A program made the translations under genes and the position numbers. Below, piece by piece: positions 1-10,384 of a DNA stretch of 64,000 nt. Every line of letters starts with the position of its first letter. The stretch's first letter is position 1. The stretch covers positions 59,441,249-59,505,248 of the forward strand of contig NC_088295.1 in NCBI RefSeq assembly GCF_032854445.1, written 5' to 3'. This stretch comes from Liolophura sinensis (taxonomy: Eukaryota > Mollusca > Polyplacophora > Chitonida > Chitonidae). Under the pieces are notes generated by a model. The model made no database searches. It saw only the letters and a program-made list of their open reading frames with translations, and was not told the origin of the DNA.

Positions 1-896
1 TAGTCAACCATGTTTCCTAAGGTTAGAGGAAAGAGTAAGTCTGTCCTCTGCCTGTCTAGTCAGTCATGCTTCCTAAGGTTAGAGAAAAGCATCTGTCCTC
101 TGCCTGTCTAGCCAGCCATGCTTCCCAAGGTTAGAGGAAAGAGTAAGTCTGTCTTCTGCCTGTCTACTCAGCCATGATTCCCAAGGCTAGGGAAAAGAGT
201 AAGTCTGTCCTTGTTTCTTCATATTAGATGGAAGAAGAAGTCTTGGTCAGCCACGTTTCCCAGCCTGTTTAATTAGCCAGGTTTCATCAGACTATCTAGA
301 CATGTTCCTTAGCATATCTACTCAGCAAGGTTTCTCAGCATGTCAGATAAGCTATCTGCTCAGACAGGTTCCTCAGTATGTCTAGTCAAGCAAGGTTTCT
401 GCAGCCTGTCTACTCAGCCAGCTTCTGTAGCATGTCTTTTCTGCCTGTCTGTACAGCAAGGTTCCTTGGCATGTCTACTCGGCCAGGTTATCTCAGCCTG
501 TCTATGCATGTTCCTTAGCATTTTTACTGAGCCAGGTTCCTGAGCATGTCTACTCTGGCTGCCCTCTCAGCCAGGTTTTTCAATATGTCTGATCAGCCTG
601 TCTACCCAGCCATGTTCCTTAGCATGTCTACTTGGCCTGTATACTCAGCCACGTTTCTTAAATCTGTATACTCAGCCAGATTTCCTCAGCTTGTCTATAT
701 TTCCTTAGGTTGTCTATATTTCCTCAGCTTGTCTATATTTCCTCAGCTTGTCTATATTTCCTTAGCTTGTCTATATTTCCTCAGCTTGTCTATATTTCCT
801 CAGCTTGTCTATATTTCCTTAGCTTGTCTATATTTCCTCAGCTTGTCTATATTTCCTTAGTTTGTCTGTATTTCCTTAGCTTGTCTATATTTCCTC
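1..896 (+). repeat. PIH1D1 intron minisatellite: ~57-bp, ~38-bp, then 19-bp units
   Basis: Positions 1-210 are imperfect ~57-bp units (CCTAAGGTTAGAGGAAAGAG ... CTGCCTGTCTA). Positions 240-690 are degenerate ~38-bp units built on CAGCC.(A/T)GTTTC(C/T)TCAGC..GTCTA. Positions 690-896 are about 11 near-identical 19-bp units, CTTGTCTATATTTCCTCAG, some with TTAG. All three share GTCTA and TTCC..AG words, suggesting one evolving array. Open frames across it are repeat artefacts. Confidence 0.85.
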
Positions 897-909
897 ATGT
901 TACTTTCAG

Positions 910-1053
910 GTGGTAAAGGCTGCACAGCCTACGATGTCATCGTCAACACCAAATTTTTAGCAAAGATGGAGAAAAGTGAGCTCTTCAAAACATTTTTCAT
1001 CACTATAAGTTTTGAAGGACTTGAAAGTAAATTCCAGACGACAATATCCAAAG
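910..1053 (+). CDS. PIH1D1: PIH1D1 exon: end of PIH-N domain
   Basis: The acceptor is TTACTTTCAG|G and the donor is AAG|GTAAGT. The first codon is split: one base comes from an exon outside the window. The encoded GGKGCTAYDV start is the family signature; the exon ends with ISK plus one base that completes a Glu codon in the next exon. The acceptor lies directly behind an array of acceptor-like 19-bp repeats. Confidence 0.93.
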
Positions 1054-4000
1054 GTAAGTGGGTCAAGCATGAGACTGTAAACAATATACATTTAGAAAAA
1101 CCTTATGGGAGGTGATGATAATATTTCTTTACTTCACATCTTTAAAGGATACATTAAATCCTGCTAGCACGGCATAATGACCCAGGAGCCTTTCATCATT
1201 GTGGTCACTGTGAGTTTAAATCCAGCTCATGGTGGCTTCCTCTCCGGACGCCCGTGGGAAGGTCTGGCAGCAACCTGCAGATGGTTGTGAGTTTCCCCAT
1301 GGACTCTGCTCAGTTTCATCCCACCATAATGTTGGGTGCTGTCCTGTAAGTGAAATATTCTTGAGTATGGCGTAAAACACCAATCAAATAAATGAATAAA
1401 TAAATTAAAGGACAAGACAGCACCCGGTTAAAACATATTTCAGTGGAAAGCAGGGTACTCAAGCTTTCGAAAAGTATCATACTTTATTAATTTAATGAGA
1501 TTTCACCAAATAACATGTAGAACAAAATGACATCACTGCACTGCTGGTGTGAATCTAGGCAGCCATCTTGTGAATTTTATCCAATCAAACACGTTACTAT
1601 CAGATTGCGTGGTCTAAGCTATGACATAGACTTTACCCATTCACTCCATGAAGTGGCGTATAACACAGATAACACAGAACTACTGCTTTAGACATCATTT
1701 GGAGATAGTTTACAACCATTTAGTTACACATAGCCAAAGGGCCATTTCACACAGCCATTTACCTACCATCACAGACACAAAATTAGTTGATTTACAAGTT
1801 GTGTAATATTTAACGATGGTATCACAAATTATGCCAGACAGTAGCATACCGTCTTTTCCCAAACCACATTTATGTCCCCAAATAAAATTTTGGTCGTTCG
1901 TTTTAACGTTTAGTAAGCAGTTTCTAAGTAACCAATGTCAAGAGTCAGTGCAGAATTCATTAGGGATGCCAAGGATTGATGAGAAGACGGCATCTCACTG
2001 GACAATGCTTAAAATTAATTAAATCATATGACATCATTTTTTTCTCTGAATTTATTACAGCTGAAGAAATAAAATTTTGCTCCTTTATCTTTCTTGCATA
2101 CAAGGGATGTTTTTTCTGTTTTCTGTTATAAAATACAGTAAAATTATTGAAAGGCCATGTTTAAGCCCAGGTGCTTTCTCTGATTGCTGTGTTCACTGTT
2201 CCTAGCCAGATCAACAATGACATTGTTTCTGGAAAACCATGATCGGGCCATGTGTGGAGGAGGGGAGGGGGGGGGGGGTAGGCAGGGGGCTAACCACCCC
2301 TACAATAATGTTGTCAGCTGAGCAGTTTGAATAAAAATACTTATTAAATATAGGACATCATGCAGTTTATCCATAATTTTTAACGATTTTTTTTCACCAG
2401 AAATTGCCTAAATTGCGTGTCCAGCAATATAAATAACAAGGGCTTCCAGGGCATAGACGGCCCCTGTACCCTCGTCTGATGAGCTGGAATAGCACTTCTG
2501 TACTCGTAAGTTTTACAGCATTTCGCTGTCGCTGATTAAAATATAATTTATATCACCAGAATGGGTTATTCTGAAAAACAAGAAATTCATGGGGACACTA
2601 ACAGAACAGAATGTCCGCAAAGAATCCAAGCCCTTCATAATGGAAATGGATGGGTAAGTACATTTGCATATTTTGTAACTTACTTTGTTCATAAGCAGTG
2701 TTTGATGTTATCTAGTTATCATGAAATTTCAGTGACTCTCAGAATGTCTGTCTTCATAGTTTTTTTTCTTCTTATCCTTTAACTCCTCTCTCACTTGGTG
2801 TCATAGTTTCATCCCAAAGCTGTCCCTCAGCACACCTCTTATCCTTTAACTCCTCTCTCACTTGGTTTCATAGTTTCATCCCAAAGCTGTCCCTCCGCAC
2901 ACTTCTTATCCTTTAACTCCTCTCTCACTTGGTTTCATAGTTTCATCCCAAAGCTGTCTCTCAGCACACTTCTTATCCTTTAACTCCTCTCTCACTTGGT
3001 TTCATAGTTTCATCCCAAAGCTGTCCCTCAGCACACTTCTTATTCTTTAACTCCTCTCTCACTTGGTTTCATAGTTTCATCCCAAAGCTGTCCTTCAGCA
3101 CACTTCTTATCCTTTAACTCCTCTCTCACTTGGTTTCATAGTTTCATCCCAAAGCTGTCCCTCCGCACACTTCTTATCCTTTAACTCCTCTCTCACTTGG
3201 TTTCATAGTTTCATCCCAAAGCTGTCCCTCATCACACTTCTTATCCTTTAACTCCTCTCTCACTTGGTTTCATAGTTTCATCTCAAAGCTGTCCTTCAGC
3301 ACACTTCTTATCCTTTAACTCCTCTCTCACTTGGTTTCATAGTTTCATCCCAAAGCTTTCCCTCAGCACACTTCTTATCCTTTAACTCCTCTCTCACTTG
3401 GTTTCATAGTTTCATCCCAAAGCTGTCCCTCAGCACACTTCTTATCCTTTAACTCCTCTCTCACTTGGTTTCATAGTTTCATCCCAAAGCTGTCCCTCAT
3501 CACACTTCTTATCCTTTAACTCCTCTCTCACTTGGTTTCATAGTTTCATCTCAAAGCTGTCCTTCAGCACACTTCTTATCCTTTAACTCCTCTCTCACTC
3601 GGTTTCATAGTTTCATCCCAAAGCTGTCCCTCAGCACACTTCTTATCCTTTAACTCCTCTCTCACTTGGTTTCATAGTTTCATCTCAAAGCTGTCCTTCA
3701 GCACACTTCTTATCCTTTAACTCCTTTCTCACTTGGTTTCATAGTTTCATCCCAAAGCTGTCCCTCAGCACACTTCTTATCCTTTAACTCCTCTCTCTTT
3801 TGGTTTCATAGTTTCATCTCAAAGCTGTCCCTCAGCACACTTCTTATCAACAGATGTAGATTTTACAAAGTAAATACTGAGGTACAAATCTGAACATGTC
3901 TGAAAGATGTTAGATTTCTTACAATGTTCTGCGGTATATTTCAACGATATGTAGTTGGAAAATTGTACTCTCTTTCTTATTAATTTGTATTGTCTGTTTA

Positions 4001-7000
4001 TTGCTCTAGAATCATATTATTTGTTGGTGTTCATTTGTTTGATTGCCCTAAGTTGTTAAACAGTATATATCCTTCACTACAGTTCTTTGGGTGAATTTGA
4101 GCGACCCTCCACCAAAGGGCTCTGCAGTTTTTATTACACTTTTGGTGGTATTTCTTTTTTGTTTTTCTTACTGTTAATTTCGTTAAAATCCCTTTCTTTT
4201 CATCAGCCAATACAAAAAATATGAATTTCCCTATTAACGGATCATATTATTCTAACATGGTTTGGATGTGAAGTATGTTTTAAGGGTGGGCCAGTAAACC
4301 CTCACTATAAACAGGCATAGCCTGCCAGGGCAGTGTTTTTAAACTTTTATCAGGTGAACATGATTCTGACCTACATTCCCACTGCACAGAAGTTAAACCT
4401 TACAAATATCACTCTTCAAAGACAAGCCATCATGTTGTTATAAGTAAAAGCTTTTCAGCTCTAATTTGAGGGACATTATTTATGTATTTGATTGGTGTTT
4501 TACGCCATACTCAAGAATATTTCACTTATACGACGGCAGCCAGCTTTATGGTGGGTGGGAACCGGGCATAGCACGGTGGGAAACCCATGACAATCAGCAG
4601 GTTGCAGCTAGGCCTTCCCACTTACAGCCAGAGAGGAAGCCAGCATGAGCTGGACTTGAACTCACAGCGATCGCATTGGTGGAAGGCTACTGGTCCATTA
4701 CGCTGCCCTGGCGCGCTAATTGACTATCCCACGGATGAGGGACATTAGTGTACTATTTGTCTACTTTTTATCTTTAAATTTGACATCGTTCTGTTTATAT
4801 GTAAAGTAAAGCATGAGTGGATGCAATGTTTCAAATATTAACGTGCATATTTTGTAATGTTGTGACAAACTTATGCTTTCTACATGTTACTTGTACATTT
4901 ATAACTGTATGGCTAAACTTTCCACACACAAGATGAATTGTCTGTCTACATGTACAGTAACAATTTGTCAGAATTGCATTTTGAAGTTTCCTTCAAAAAA
5001 TTTAGTTCTGGCGCTGACTGAGAATGGTGAAAATGCATATATAAGCCAATCTGTTTTTACGTTTCGTATTTGATGTTCAGTATTTAAAATGTGTTTTTCA
5101 GTATATGTGTGTGTTTAAAGAATTTATACATTATAACAATAATAACAAGTTCACACAGATTCCAAACTTTTACTTTTGATTTTGAGGGTACGTTATTGTA
5201 ATCTGATGTTATCATATGTTTATGGTTAGCGTGCATGGTCACATAGCAATGGAGTCAAGTGTTCCTTGCAGCACAGCATATTGACCTAGGAACCTCTCAC
5301 CAGTGCAGTTACTGTGACCCTTTGGGCTCTGCCTGGTTTCCTCCCACCATATGACGGCTGCCGTGGTATAAATAAAATATTCTTGAGTGTGGAGTAAAAC
5401 ACCAATCGACAAGTAAATAAATCAAGTGCTCCCTGCAGCTCTTGTGTGTAAATATTGTGACCAGTACAGCCCTTTATCATTGGTAACACAGCGACGTGTT
5501 GATGAGTGTGTCTGAACGAATGACCAGATAACCAACTAGGTCTAGCAGGGAATCTGAGATATGCAACAAATCTGAGTTCCACAGGGGCCTCCGTGGTTGA
5601 AGGGGGTTAGCATGCCAGTGCGTCATAATGACCCATGAGCCTCTCACCAATGCGTTCGCTGTGAGTTCAAATCCAGCTCATGCTGGCTCCCTCTCTGGCC
5701 GTACGTGGGGAAGGTCTGCAAGCAACTTGCAGACGGTCATGGGTTTCCCCCAGGATCTGCCCCGTTTCCTCCCACCATAACTCTGGCCGTCGTTGTATAA
5801 GTGAAATATTCTTGAGTACAGCATAAAACACCAATCAGATAAATAAATATATAAATAAACTGGGTCACTCAGCAGAGACACATTACTGTGTTTATAGTGT
5901 TTGATTTGAAGTCCATATTTAATGGGTTGGGCTGCACACGTATATTGTACATGCAGTTAGTTTTTTATTAAGGTCCTTGTCTCCTGAATCTCCATTAAGA
6001 TATCACCCAGTTAGTCTGTCAGTGTCTTTCTGTCATGAAAAAGGATGTGGAAAAGAAATTTTAGAAGTGAGCTACATACATACCATTACATGCCTTACAT
6101 AGCCATTGCCCTAATTGCCCTAATTTTTGGGACAGGGATCTGCGTTTTTTAGCCAACATACATGTAATTGTAGCAGGAATAATTGGTCTTACCCTAATTC
6201 CTAAACCTTTTCAACGGCCTCTGCAACCAGTATTGTGAAGCACTCTGAGAGAATTATGGGCTGTAGAAAAATGATTTGCACAGTTTTGTGAAGATTGCAT
6301 CTTAAATAACACAAACATATCATTTTTAGAGTCATTTTCGTAATAATTGTATGCATTTCCGCCTAAAAATCCTTGTAGTGGTTGAAAAGGTTGAAGATTT
6401 ACATTAGTCCAACATATTTATGTCTTTACTTTTCCAAAAACTCTAAGAGAAAAATTTAAGCAATAAACGTTATTCTGAGGGTAACGTGTTTTGCTTTTGC
6501 ACAGAAATCTTCTTTTTCAACTTTTAAGCATATTTCTATTCATTGCTTTTCAGAGTTTGACATGTTTTGAGTAAATTGCACAATTTATAGGATGTATTTA
6601 GACTTTTAGGACATGAAGTGAATCATTTCATGGCTTTAATTTTCATGCATCATCATGATATAGCTTAACACTGCCAAATTTGACGTTAAGCCCCAGTCAT
6701 TCATTTATTCATTCATTTCATGCAGGAAAAACTTGAGGCCTGAAAATGCAACTTTGAGGACTTGTTTGCAAGCTCATGACAGTGAGCTGAAACTTGCTGT
6801 TTTAGTTTATTATATTCATACATTGAAAATTCTTAAGAAGGTCAGTGGTTTCCTCCTGTCACTTCAGTTTCCTCCACCCATAAAACGGACTGGGTTCATA
6901 TATTTGTGAAAAAATCTAGAGTATGTCATTAAAGACAAATGAAAGAAATAAATAAAAAAATTTAAAAAATCTTTTTAATTTCTTGTCACATGGACAGCAA

Positions 7001-9425
7001 TGTCTTGTGAATCATATGTCGATCAGATTGATATCTGTGACATTATAATCAGAATGTTTCTATTAATTCTGTCATTCTTACTGTCCTGATGATTGATGTG
7101 TCTAATGTTTTATGTTCAGACCAAGTGGACCTCCTGCAACTCAAGGAAAAAAACCATTGATAACAGAAATTTCCAGCCAGAAATCCACAGATTCCAACTC
7201 ACCAGCTGTTAAGACGTCTAAGTGAGTGTCTGGGAGTTCAGTTGTATATAAAACTTTCAAAAAAAATGATTGCATTTTCAGCATGATTTTGAAATTATTC
7301 TCACACAGGAAATGATTGGTCGTTATCAAATGTATTCAGTACAGTATATCAACACTTTAATTTTACATGCGTTCCTCATCAACTGTTAACTTTATCTCCT
7401 AGGGGATATATCTCGTAACTTTATTTTGAGCTCACCAATTAAGATTGTGCCTTATTAGTTGTGCTAGTCAGGGCACAAGGAAAAGCTTCACTGTTCTCGT
7501 AACAAAAAATTCATTATTTCCATTAACATTTACATTGACTTTTCAGAGCTCCCACGCCAAAGTACACCATCTTACAGGATCCACCAGAAGGCCATCCTGA
7601 GTTCCTGGTAGCTGAAATTCATCTCCCAAAAGTGGTATGAACCATTCTAAAGGAATCTTTCTCTATGGCTTATGTCGGCATAGGGGGGCCTCCGTGGCTC
7701 AGTTGGTTAGTGCGCTAGTGAGTCTCTCACCAATGCGGTCGCTGTGAGTTCAAGTCCAGCTCCTGCTGGCTTCCTCTCCGGTCATATGTGGGAGGGTCTG
7801 TCAGCAACCTGCAGATGTTTGTGGGTTTCCCCCGGGCTGTGCCCGGTTTCCACCCACCATAACGCTGGCCGCCGTCGAATAAGTGAAATATTCTTGAGTA
7901 CGGCGTAAAACACCAATCAGATAAATAAATAAATATGTAAGCATAGAATTGCAGTGCCCAATAATAGATGTTCATGGAGTCATAAGATCTCTGCCAAAGG
8001 CTGGTCACTTAGACCAGGCAATTAGTTATGTCCACTAATAAAACTGACCGCCATATATCTTGAATATGGTGTGTAATGTTTACCAAATAAATGAAGAAAT
8101 GGTGTATGTATTTTTGCTTTTTGTTAAGATGTTTCCAGAATTTGCTGCATGGAAACATAAATGATAATTGAGGTGAAAGGATAAAAATATGTTTTACATT
8201 GTAACAGTTTTAAACCTACTGCTTTGGTTTGGATGAAAACTTGATGTGAGAAAGGCACTAGTCATCAATAAACCCATAACCTTTGGATGGAACTTTTCCT
8301 CATTTGATTGTCATATTCAGAAAGCAGCCAGCAGTTTTACACTAGACATTGGTGAGGACAGAATTCTTCTACAGACAAGAGCTGACATCTACCACATGGA
8401 CATTTTCTTGCCCTATAACCTTATTCAGGAGGAGTGTGGAGCGCAGTTCCATCGCAAATCTAAGGTCAGTCTGAGTGCTCTAGGAAATTTATTTATTCTG
8501 TGTTCATGCAATTAGGGGCCTCTGTGGCTCAGTCGGTTAGCGCGCTAGCACAGCGTAATGACCCAGAAGCCTCTCACCAATGATTTTCTGCCAATAACTC
8601 CCTAGCTTTTCACAAGTGGGGTTATGTGGTTGAATAATTGTGAAGACTTTCTGCCAATAATTCCCTAGCTTTTCACCAGTGGGGTTATGTGGTTGAATAA
8701 TTGTGAAGATTTTCTGCCAATAATTCCCTAGCTTTTCACCAGTGGGGTTATGTGGTTGAATAATTGTGAAGATTTTCTGCCAATAATTCCCTAGCTTTTC
8801 ACCATTGGGGTTATGTGGTTGAATAATTGTGAAGATTTTCTGCCAATAATTCCCCAGCTTTTCACCAGTGGGGATATGTGGTTGAATAATTGTGAAGATT
8901 TTCTGCCAGTAATTCCCCAGCTTTTCACCAGTGGGGTTATGTGGTTGAATAATTGTGAAGATTTTCTGCCAGTAATTCCCCAGCTTTTCACCAGTGGGGT
9001 TATGTGGTTGAATAATTGTGAAGATTTTCTGCTAATAATTCCCCAGCTTTTCACCAGTGGGGTTATGTGGTTGAATAATTGTGAAGATTGTTTACTTCAA
9101 ACATAAACTTAACTTGGATTGCATAAGTGAACATTGTCTGAGTGCTGTATCTAATAAACAACAGTGTAATGAAATCAGCTTTCTAGTGCTTATACTAGCA
9201 GTAGCTCAGAGGAATTTCCTGGGAGCACTGGGCTTCTGCTGTGGAAATCAGAGTTCAAATCCCAGTGTGAACGACACAGTAAATACACAGTAAATGTATC
9301 AACGATTACAAAACCAATCAAATGAATAAACTGGGTACATGAAATGTCAGTGCAGCATTCAGTAATGGCTGTGTTTCACATTTCAGATCCTGACCATCAC
9401 AATGCCAGTACAGCCACTAAGGTGA
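910..9425 (+). CDS. PIH1D1: PIH1 domain-containing protein 1 (R2TP subunit), 3' six exons
   Basis: Joining 910-1053, 2560-2653, 7120-7221, 7547-7634, 8321-8464 and 9387-9425 gives one open frame of about 202 residues ending in TGA. Every junction is GT-AG and phase-compatible. The product matches vertebrate PIH1D1 in order: GCTAYDV and a following ITI.FEGLE stretch (end of the PIH-N domain), EW.ILKNKKFMG, a Ser/Pro-rich linker, then a CS-like C-terminal domain (FLVAEIHLPKV, LDIGEDRILL, YHMDIFLPY, AQFHRKSK) and a short hydrophobic end. In the family, PIH1D1 joins RUVBL1/RUVBL2 and RPAP3 in the cytoplasmic/nuclear R2TP co-chaperone and docks acidic phosphopeptides of clients such as TELO2; this role is inferred from family. 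Roughly 90-110 N-terminal residues must be encoded left of the window. No frame damage was seen. The gene converges on HINT. Confidence 0.93.
1152..1404 (+). mobile_element. tRNA-derived SINE, 5'-truncated (family S1)
   Basis: The body runs from GCTAGCACGGCATAATGACC through a B-box-like GAGTTTAAATCCAG and the core CCCACCATAATG to the tail CTTGAGTATGGCGTAAAACA plus AATAAATAAAT. It is flanked by a near-perfect 10-bp target duplication (TTAAAGGATA at 1142-1151, TTAAAGGACA at 1405-1414). The element is therefore an insertion truncated at its 5' end, as LINE-driven copies are. Confidence 0.88.
1415..2559 (+). other. PIH1D1 intron interior, no gene seen
   Basis: Apart from a 12-G run at 2267-2278, this AT-rich stretch shows no repeat family, RNA gene or convincing exon. 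Short open frames here lack splice sites or recognisable protein. Confidence 0.6.
2560..2653 (+). CDS. PIH1D1: PIH1D1 exon: EW..LKNKKFMG segment
   Basis: The acceptor is ATATCACCAG|A and the donor is GATGG|GTAAGT. In the phase set by the previous exon it reads E-WVILKNKKFMGTLTEQN, which lines up with the EWRMMKNRPFMG block of vertebrate PIH1D1. A different frame also stays open from an ATG at 2561, but it does not match the family. Confidence 0.92.
2765..3848 (+). repeat. 67-bp minisatellite, about 16 units
   Basis: Regular 67-bp period (CTTATCC at 2771, 2838, 2905 and on) with few substitutions (TCCC/TTCC, CAGC/CATC). The unit contains CCTTTAACTCCTCTCTCACT followed by TGGTTTCATAG, a pyrimidine-rich stretch ending in AG. 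It lies about 110 bp after a PIH1D1 donor. Confidence 0.95.
4479..4735 (-). mobile_element. SINE family S1
   Basis: Reverse-oriented copy: A/T-rich tail at the left, ATTGGTGTTTTACGCCATAC, core, then head ending GCGCGCTAAT. It is bounded by a perfect 12-bp target duplication TGAGGGACATTA (4467-4478 and 4736-4747). Confidence 0.93.
5268..5427 (+). mobile_element. SINE family S1, internally deleted
   Basis: The head (CAGCACAGCATATTGACC) joins directly to the core (GGGCTCTGCCTGG) and tail (TGTGGAGTAAAACACCAATC). The middle of the element is missing. Confidence 0.8.
5583..5861 (+). mobile_element. SINE family S1, near full length
   Basis: Starts GGGGCCTCCGTGG, B box GAGTTCAAATCC, core CCCACCATAA, tail GTACAGCATAAAACACCAAT and AAATAAATA. 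The A-box region is altered (GTTGAAGGGGGTTAG). Confidence 0.88.
6189..6405 (+). mobile_element. Foldback element (MITE-like), family M1
   Basis: The ends are inverted: TTACCCTAATTC..AACCTTTTCAAC at the left and GTGGTTGAAAAGGTTGAAG at the right. The interior CACAGTTTTGTGAAG and CATTTTCGTAATAATTGTAT recurs in four other places in this window. No coding capacity. Confidence 0.8.
6840..6962 (+). mobile_element. Old, degenerate SINE tail related to S1
   Basis: GTTTCCTCCACCCATAAAAC ... TCTAGAGTATG ... AATAAATAAA follows the order of the S1 core and tail with many substitutions. No target duplication seen. Confidence 0.5.
7120..7221 (+). CDS. PIH1D1: PIH1D1 exon: Ser/Pro-rich linker
   Basis: The acceptor is TATGTTCAG|A and the donor is TAA|GTGAGT. 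It encodes a low-complexity GPSGPPATQGKK...SSQKSTDSN linker between the PIH-N and CS-like domains. Sequence similarity is weak, as expected for a linker, but both phases fit its neighbours exactly. Confidence 0.85.
7547..7634 (+). CDS. PIH1D1: PIH1D1 exon: start of CS-like domain
   Basis: The acceptor is CTTTTCAG|A and the donor is GTG|GTATGA. It encodes APTPKYTILQ... followed by PEFLVAEIHLPKV, matching the LLLAEVDLPKL strand of PIH1D1. It ends in phase 0. Confidence 0.92.
7684..7937 (+). mobile_element. SINE family S1
   Basis: GGCCTCCGTGGCTCAGTTGG (A box region), GAGTTCAAGTCCAGC (B box), CCCACCATAACGCTGG core and ACGGCGTAAAACACCAATC tail. It lacks the AGCACAGCGTAATGACCCAG segment after the A box. 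Lies in the PIH1D1 intron 7635-8320. Confidence 0.92.
8321..8464 (+). CDS. PIH1D1: PIH1D1 exon: CS-like domain core
   Basis: The acceptor is CATATTCAG|AAA and the donor is AAG|GTCAGT; both ends are phase 0. It encodes SFTLDIGEDRILL, YHMDIFLPYNL and AQFHRKSK, the C-terminal beta-sandwich of PIH1D1. Fifty bases after the donor a truncated SINE head begins, followed by a 63-bp minisatellite. Confidence 0.93.
8515..8582 (+). mobile_element. SINE S1 head fragment fused to minisatellite
   Basis: Only the tRNA-like head is present (GGCCTCTGTGGCTCAGTCGG to CTCTCACCAATG). It stops abruptly where the 63-bp array begins, so core and tail were lost or replaced. Confidence 0.85.
8584..9091 (+). repeat. 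63-bp minisatellite, about 8 units
   Basis: Period 63 bp (TTTTCTGCC at 8584, 8647, 8710 and on). Unit words are CTTTTCACCAGTGGGGTTAT and GTGGTTGAATAATTGTGAAG. Because 63 is a multiple of three and the unit has a stop-free frame on each strand, long repetitive open frames arise on both strands; these are not considered genes. Confidence 0.95.
9197..9335 (+). mobile_element. SINE with a different tRNA head (family S3)
   Basis: AGTAGCTCAGAGGAATTTCC (A box) and CAGAGTTCAAATCCCAG (B box) form a clear tRNA-like head. It is followed after a short body by ACAAAACCAATCAAATGAAT, resembling the S1 tail. It sits just before the last PIH1D1 exon. Confidence 0.7.
9387..9425 (+). CDS. PIH1D1: PIH1D1 terminal exon
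   Basis: The acceptor is CACATTTCAG|ATC, phase 0. Thirteen codons read ILTITMPVQPLR and TGA, matching the short hydrophobic end of vertebrate PIH1D1 (QLMVAMPLLPVPS). It is too short to be called without the upstream phase. No clear AATAAA signal was identified right after it. Confidence 0.88.
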   Translation: MLTITMPVQPLR

Positions 9426-10380
9426 TGATTTGTGTATGTCTTGATGCATATACCCACCTCCTCTGAAGGAAATTGACATACATGTATTCTATTCTATTCT
9501 AATGTAAATAATATTTCTTTGAGTGTTAAATTTTCTTTGAAGTAAAAGGCCATCCAAAGTCAGTATATTTGTCTATGTCATAGGCTTGTTTGCCAGGTAA
9601 AAATATGAATGCCTAAGCAAGAATATGTTAAGGCTTGTCTCCATCTGGAATCAAATGTATAACATACAAGGATAGGAACTGGCCGTCAATAGATGCCATC
9701 TACCAAGTCATGTCATATCACATTCCTTGCCTTCAAAATGAAAATATTGATGATGTTAGGTTAACAAATGTGTCTGACAAAGTTTGCTTTTCAATTAAAA
9801 TGAGGCTTACATGTTTTTGGGGGTTTCTTTGTCTTTGAATTTTCTTCTCTTTGTCATAAAATGGGTTTGGTAGGACCAGTTGGTCACAAAGGTCAAGTTT
9901 TAAAAAGTCTGAAAGTTTGTGTTTCAATACATATATGCTTCAGAACAGGCAGAATCTCATAGGAGGCTGGCCCCAATGCATATATTGTATAAAACCGTCC
10001 CAAAATCAACACATACATGTACTTATATCTCGAAGTGTTGAATACATAATTTCCCTTTGGGGTACCTTTTCCTCGTTGTCGATGTCCAGTTTGGTTAAAG
10101 TCTTTGGCCAATTATAGGGTTGCATTGACCACCCATAGTACACAGATAGTCAATAATTGGTAGCGATTTGCGTATTAAAGAAAAAGGAGGTCTTTTACCA
10201 TAACATTGTAGCTCAACAATTTGCTTAGATGTTCACAGGGTTGCAGTTGCCTCCCATAGTACATTGATTGCCAAATGCAGGGATTAAGAAAAGATATGTG
10301 TCTAGTGCGAGTTGGCACGATAACAATCGAGAAACACAGATTTTTTTATTGCCGTTTCATGATTTCTTGCGAATGGTGTT
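9426..10380. other. Start of convergent intergenic interval, no gene seen
   Basis: Immediately 3' of PIH1D1. AT-rich sequence; two loosely similar ~50-bp segments at about 10117 and 10238 (AGGGTTGCA...CCCATAGTACA) suggest an old duplication. No supported gene or named element. Confidence 0.5.
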
Positions 10381-10384
10381 TCTC

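Noticed and set aside
546-916. Tandem YISLACLYFLSLSIFPQ-type hydrophobic frames
   Set aside because: Translation of the 19-bp intron repeat; PIH1D1 begins only at the acceptor at 909.
1227-1415. Recurrent short protein with [14 protein letters not shown] or [18 protein letters not shown]
   Set aside because: The same peptides recur wherever an S1 SINE lies (for example 4466, 7727, 13541, 16047, 26367); they are SINE translations.
8791-9106. Two opposite-strand repetitive proteins of about 90 residues
   Set aside because: Both are read-throughs of the 63-bp minisatellite.
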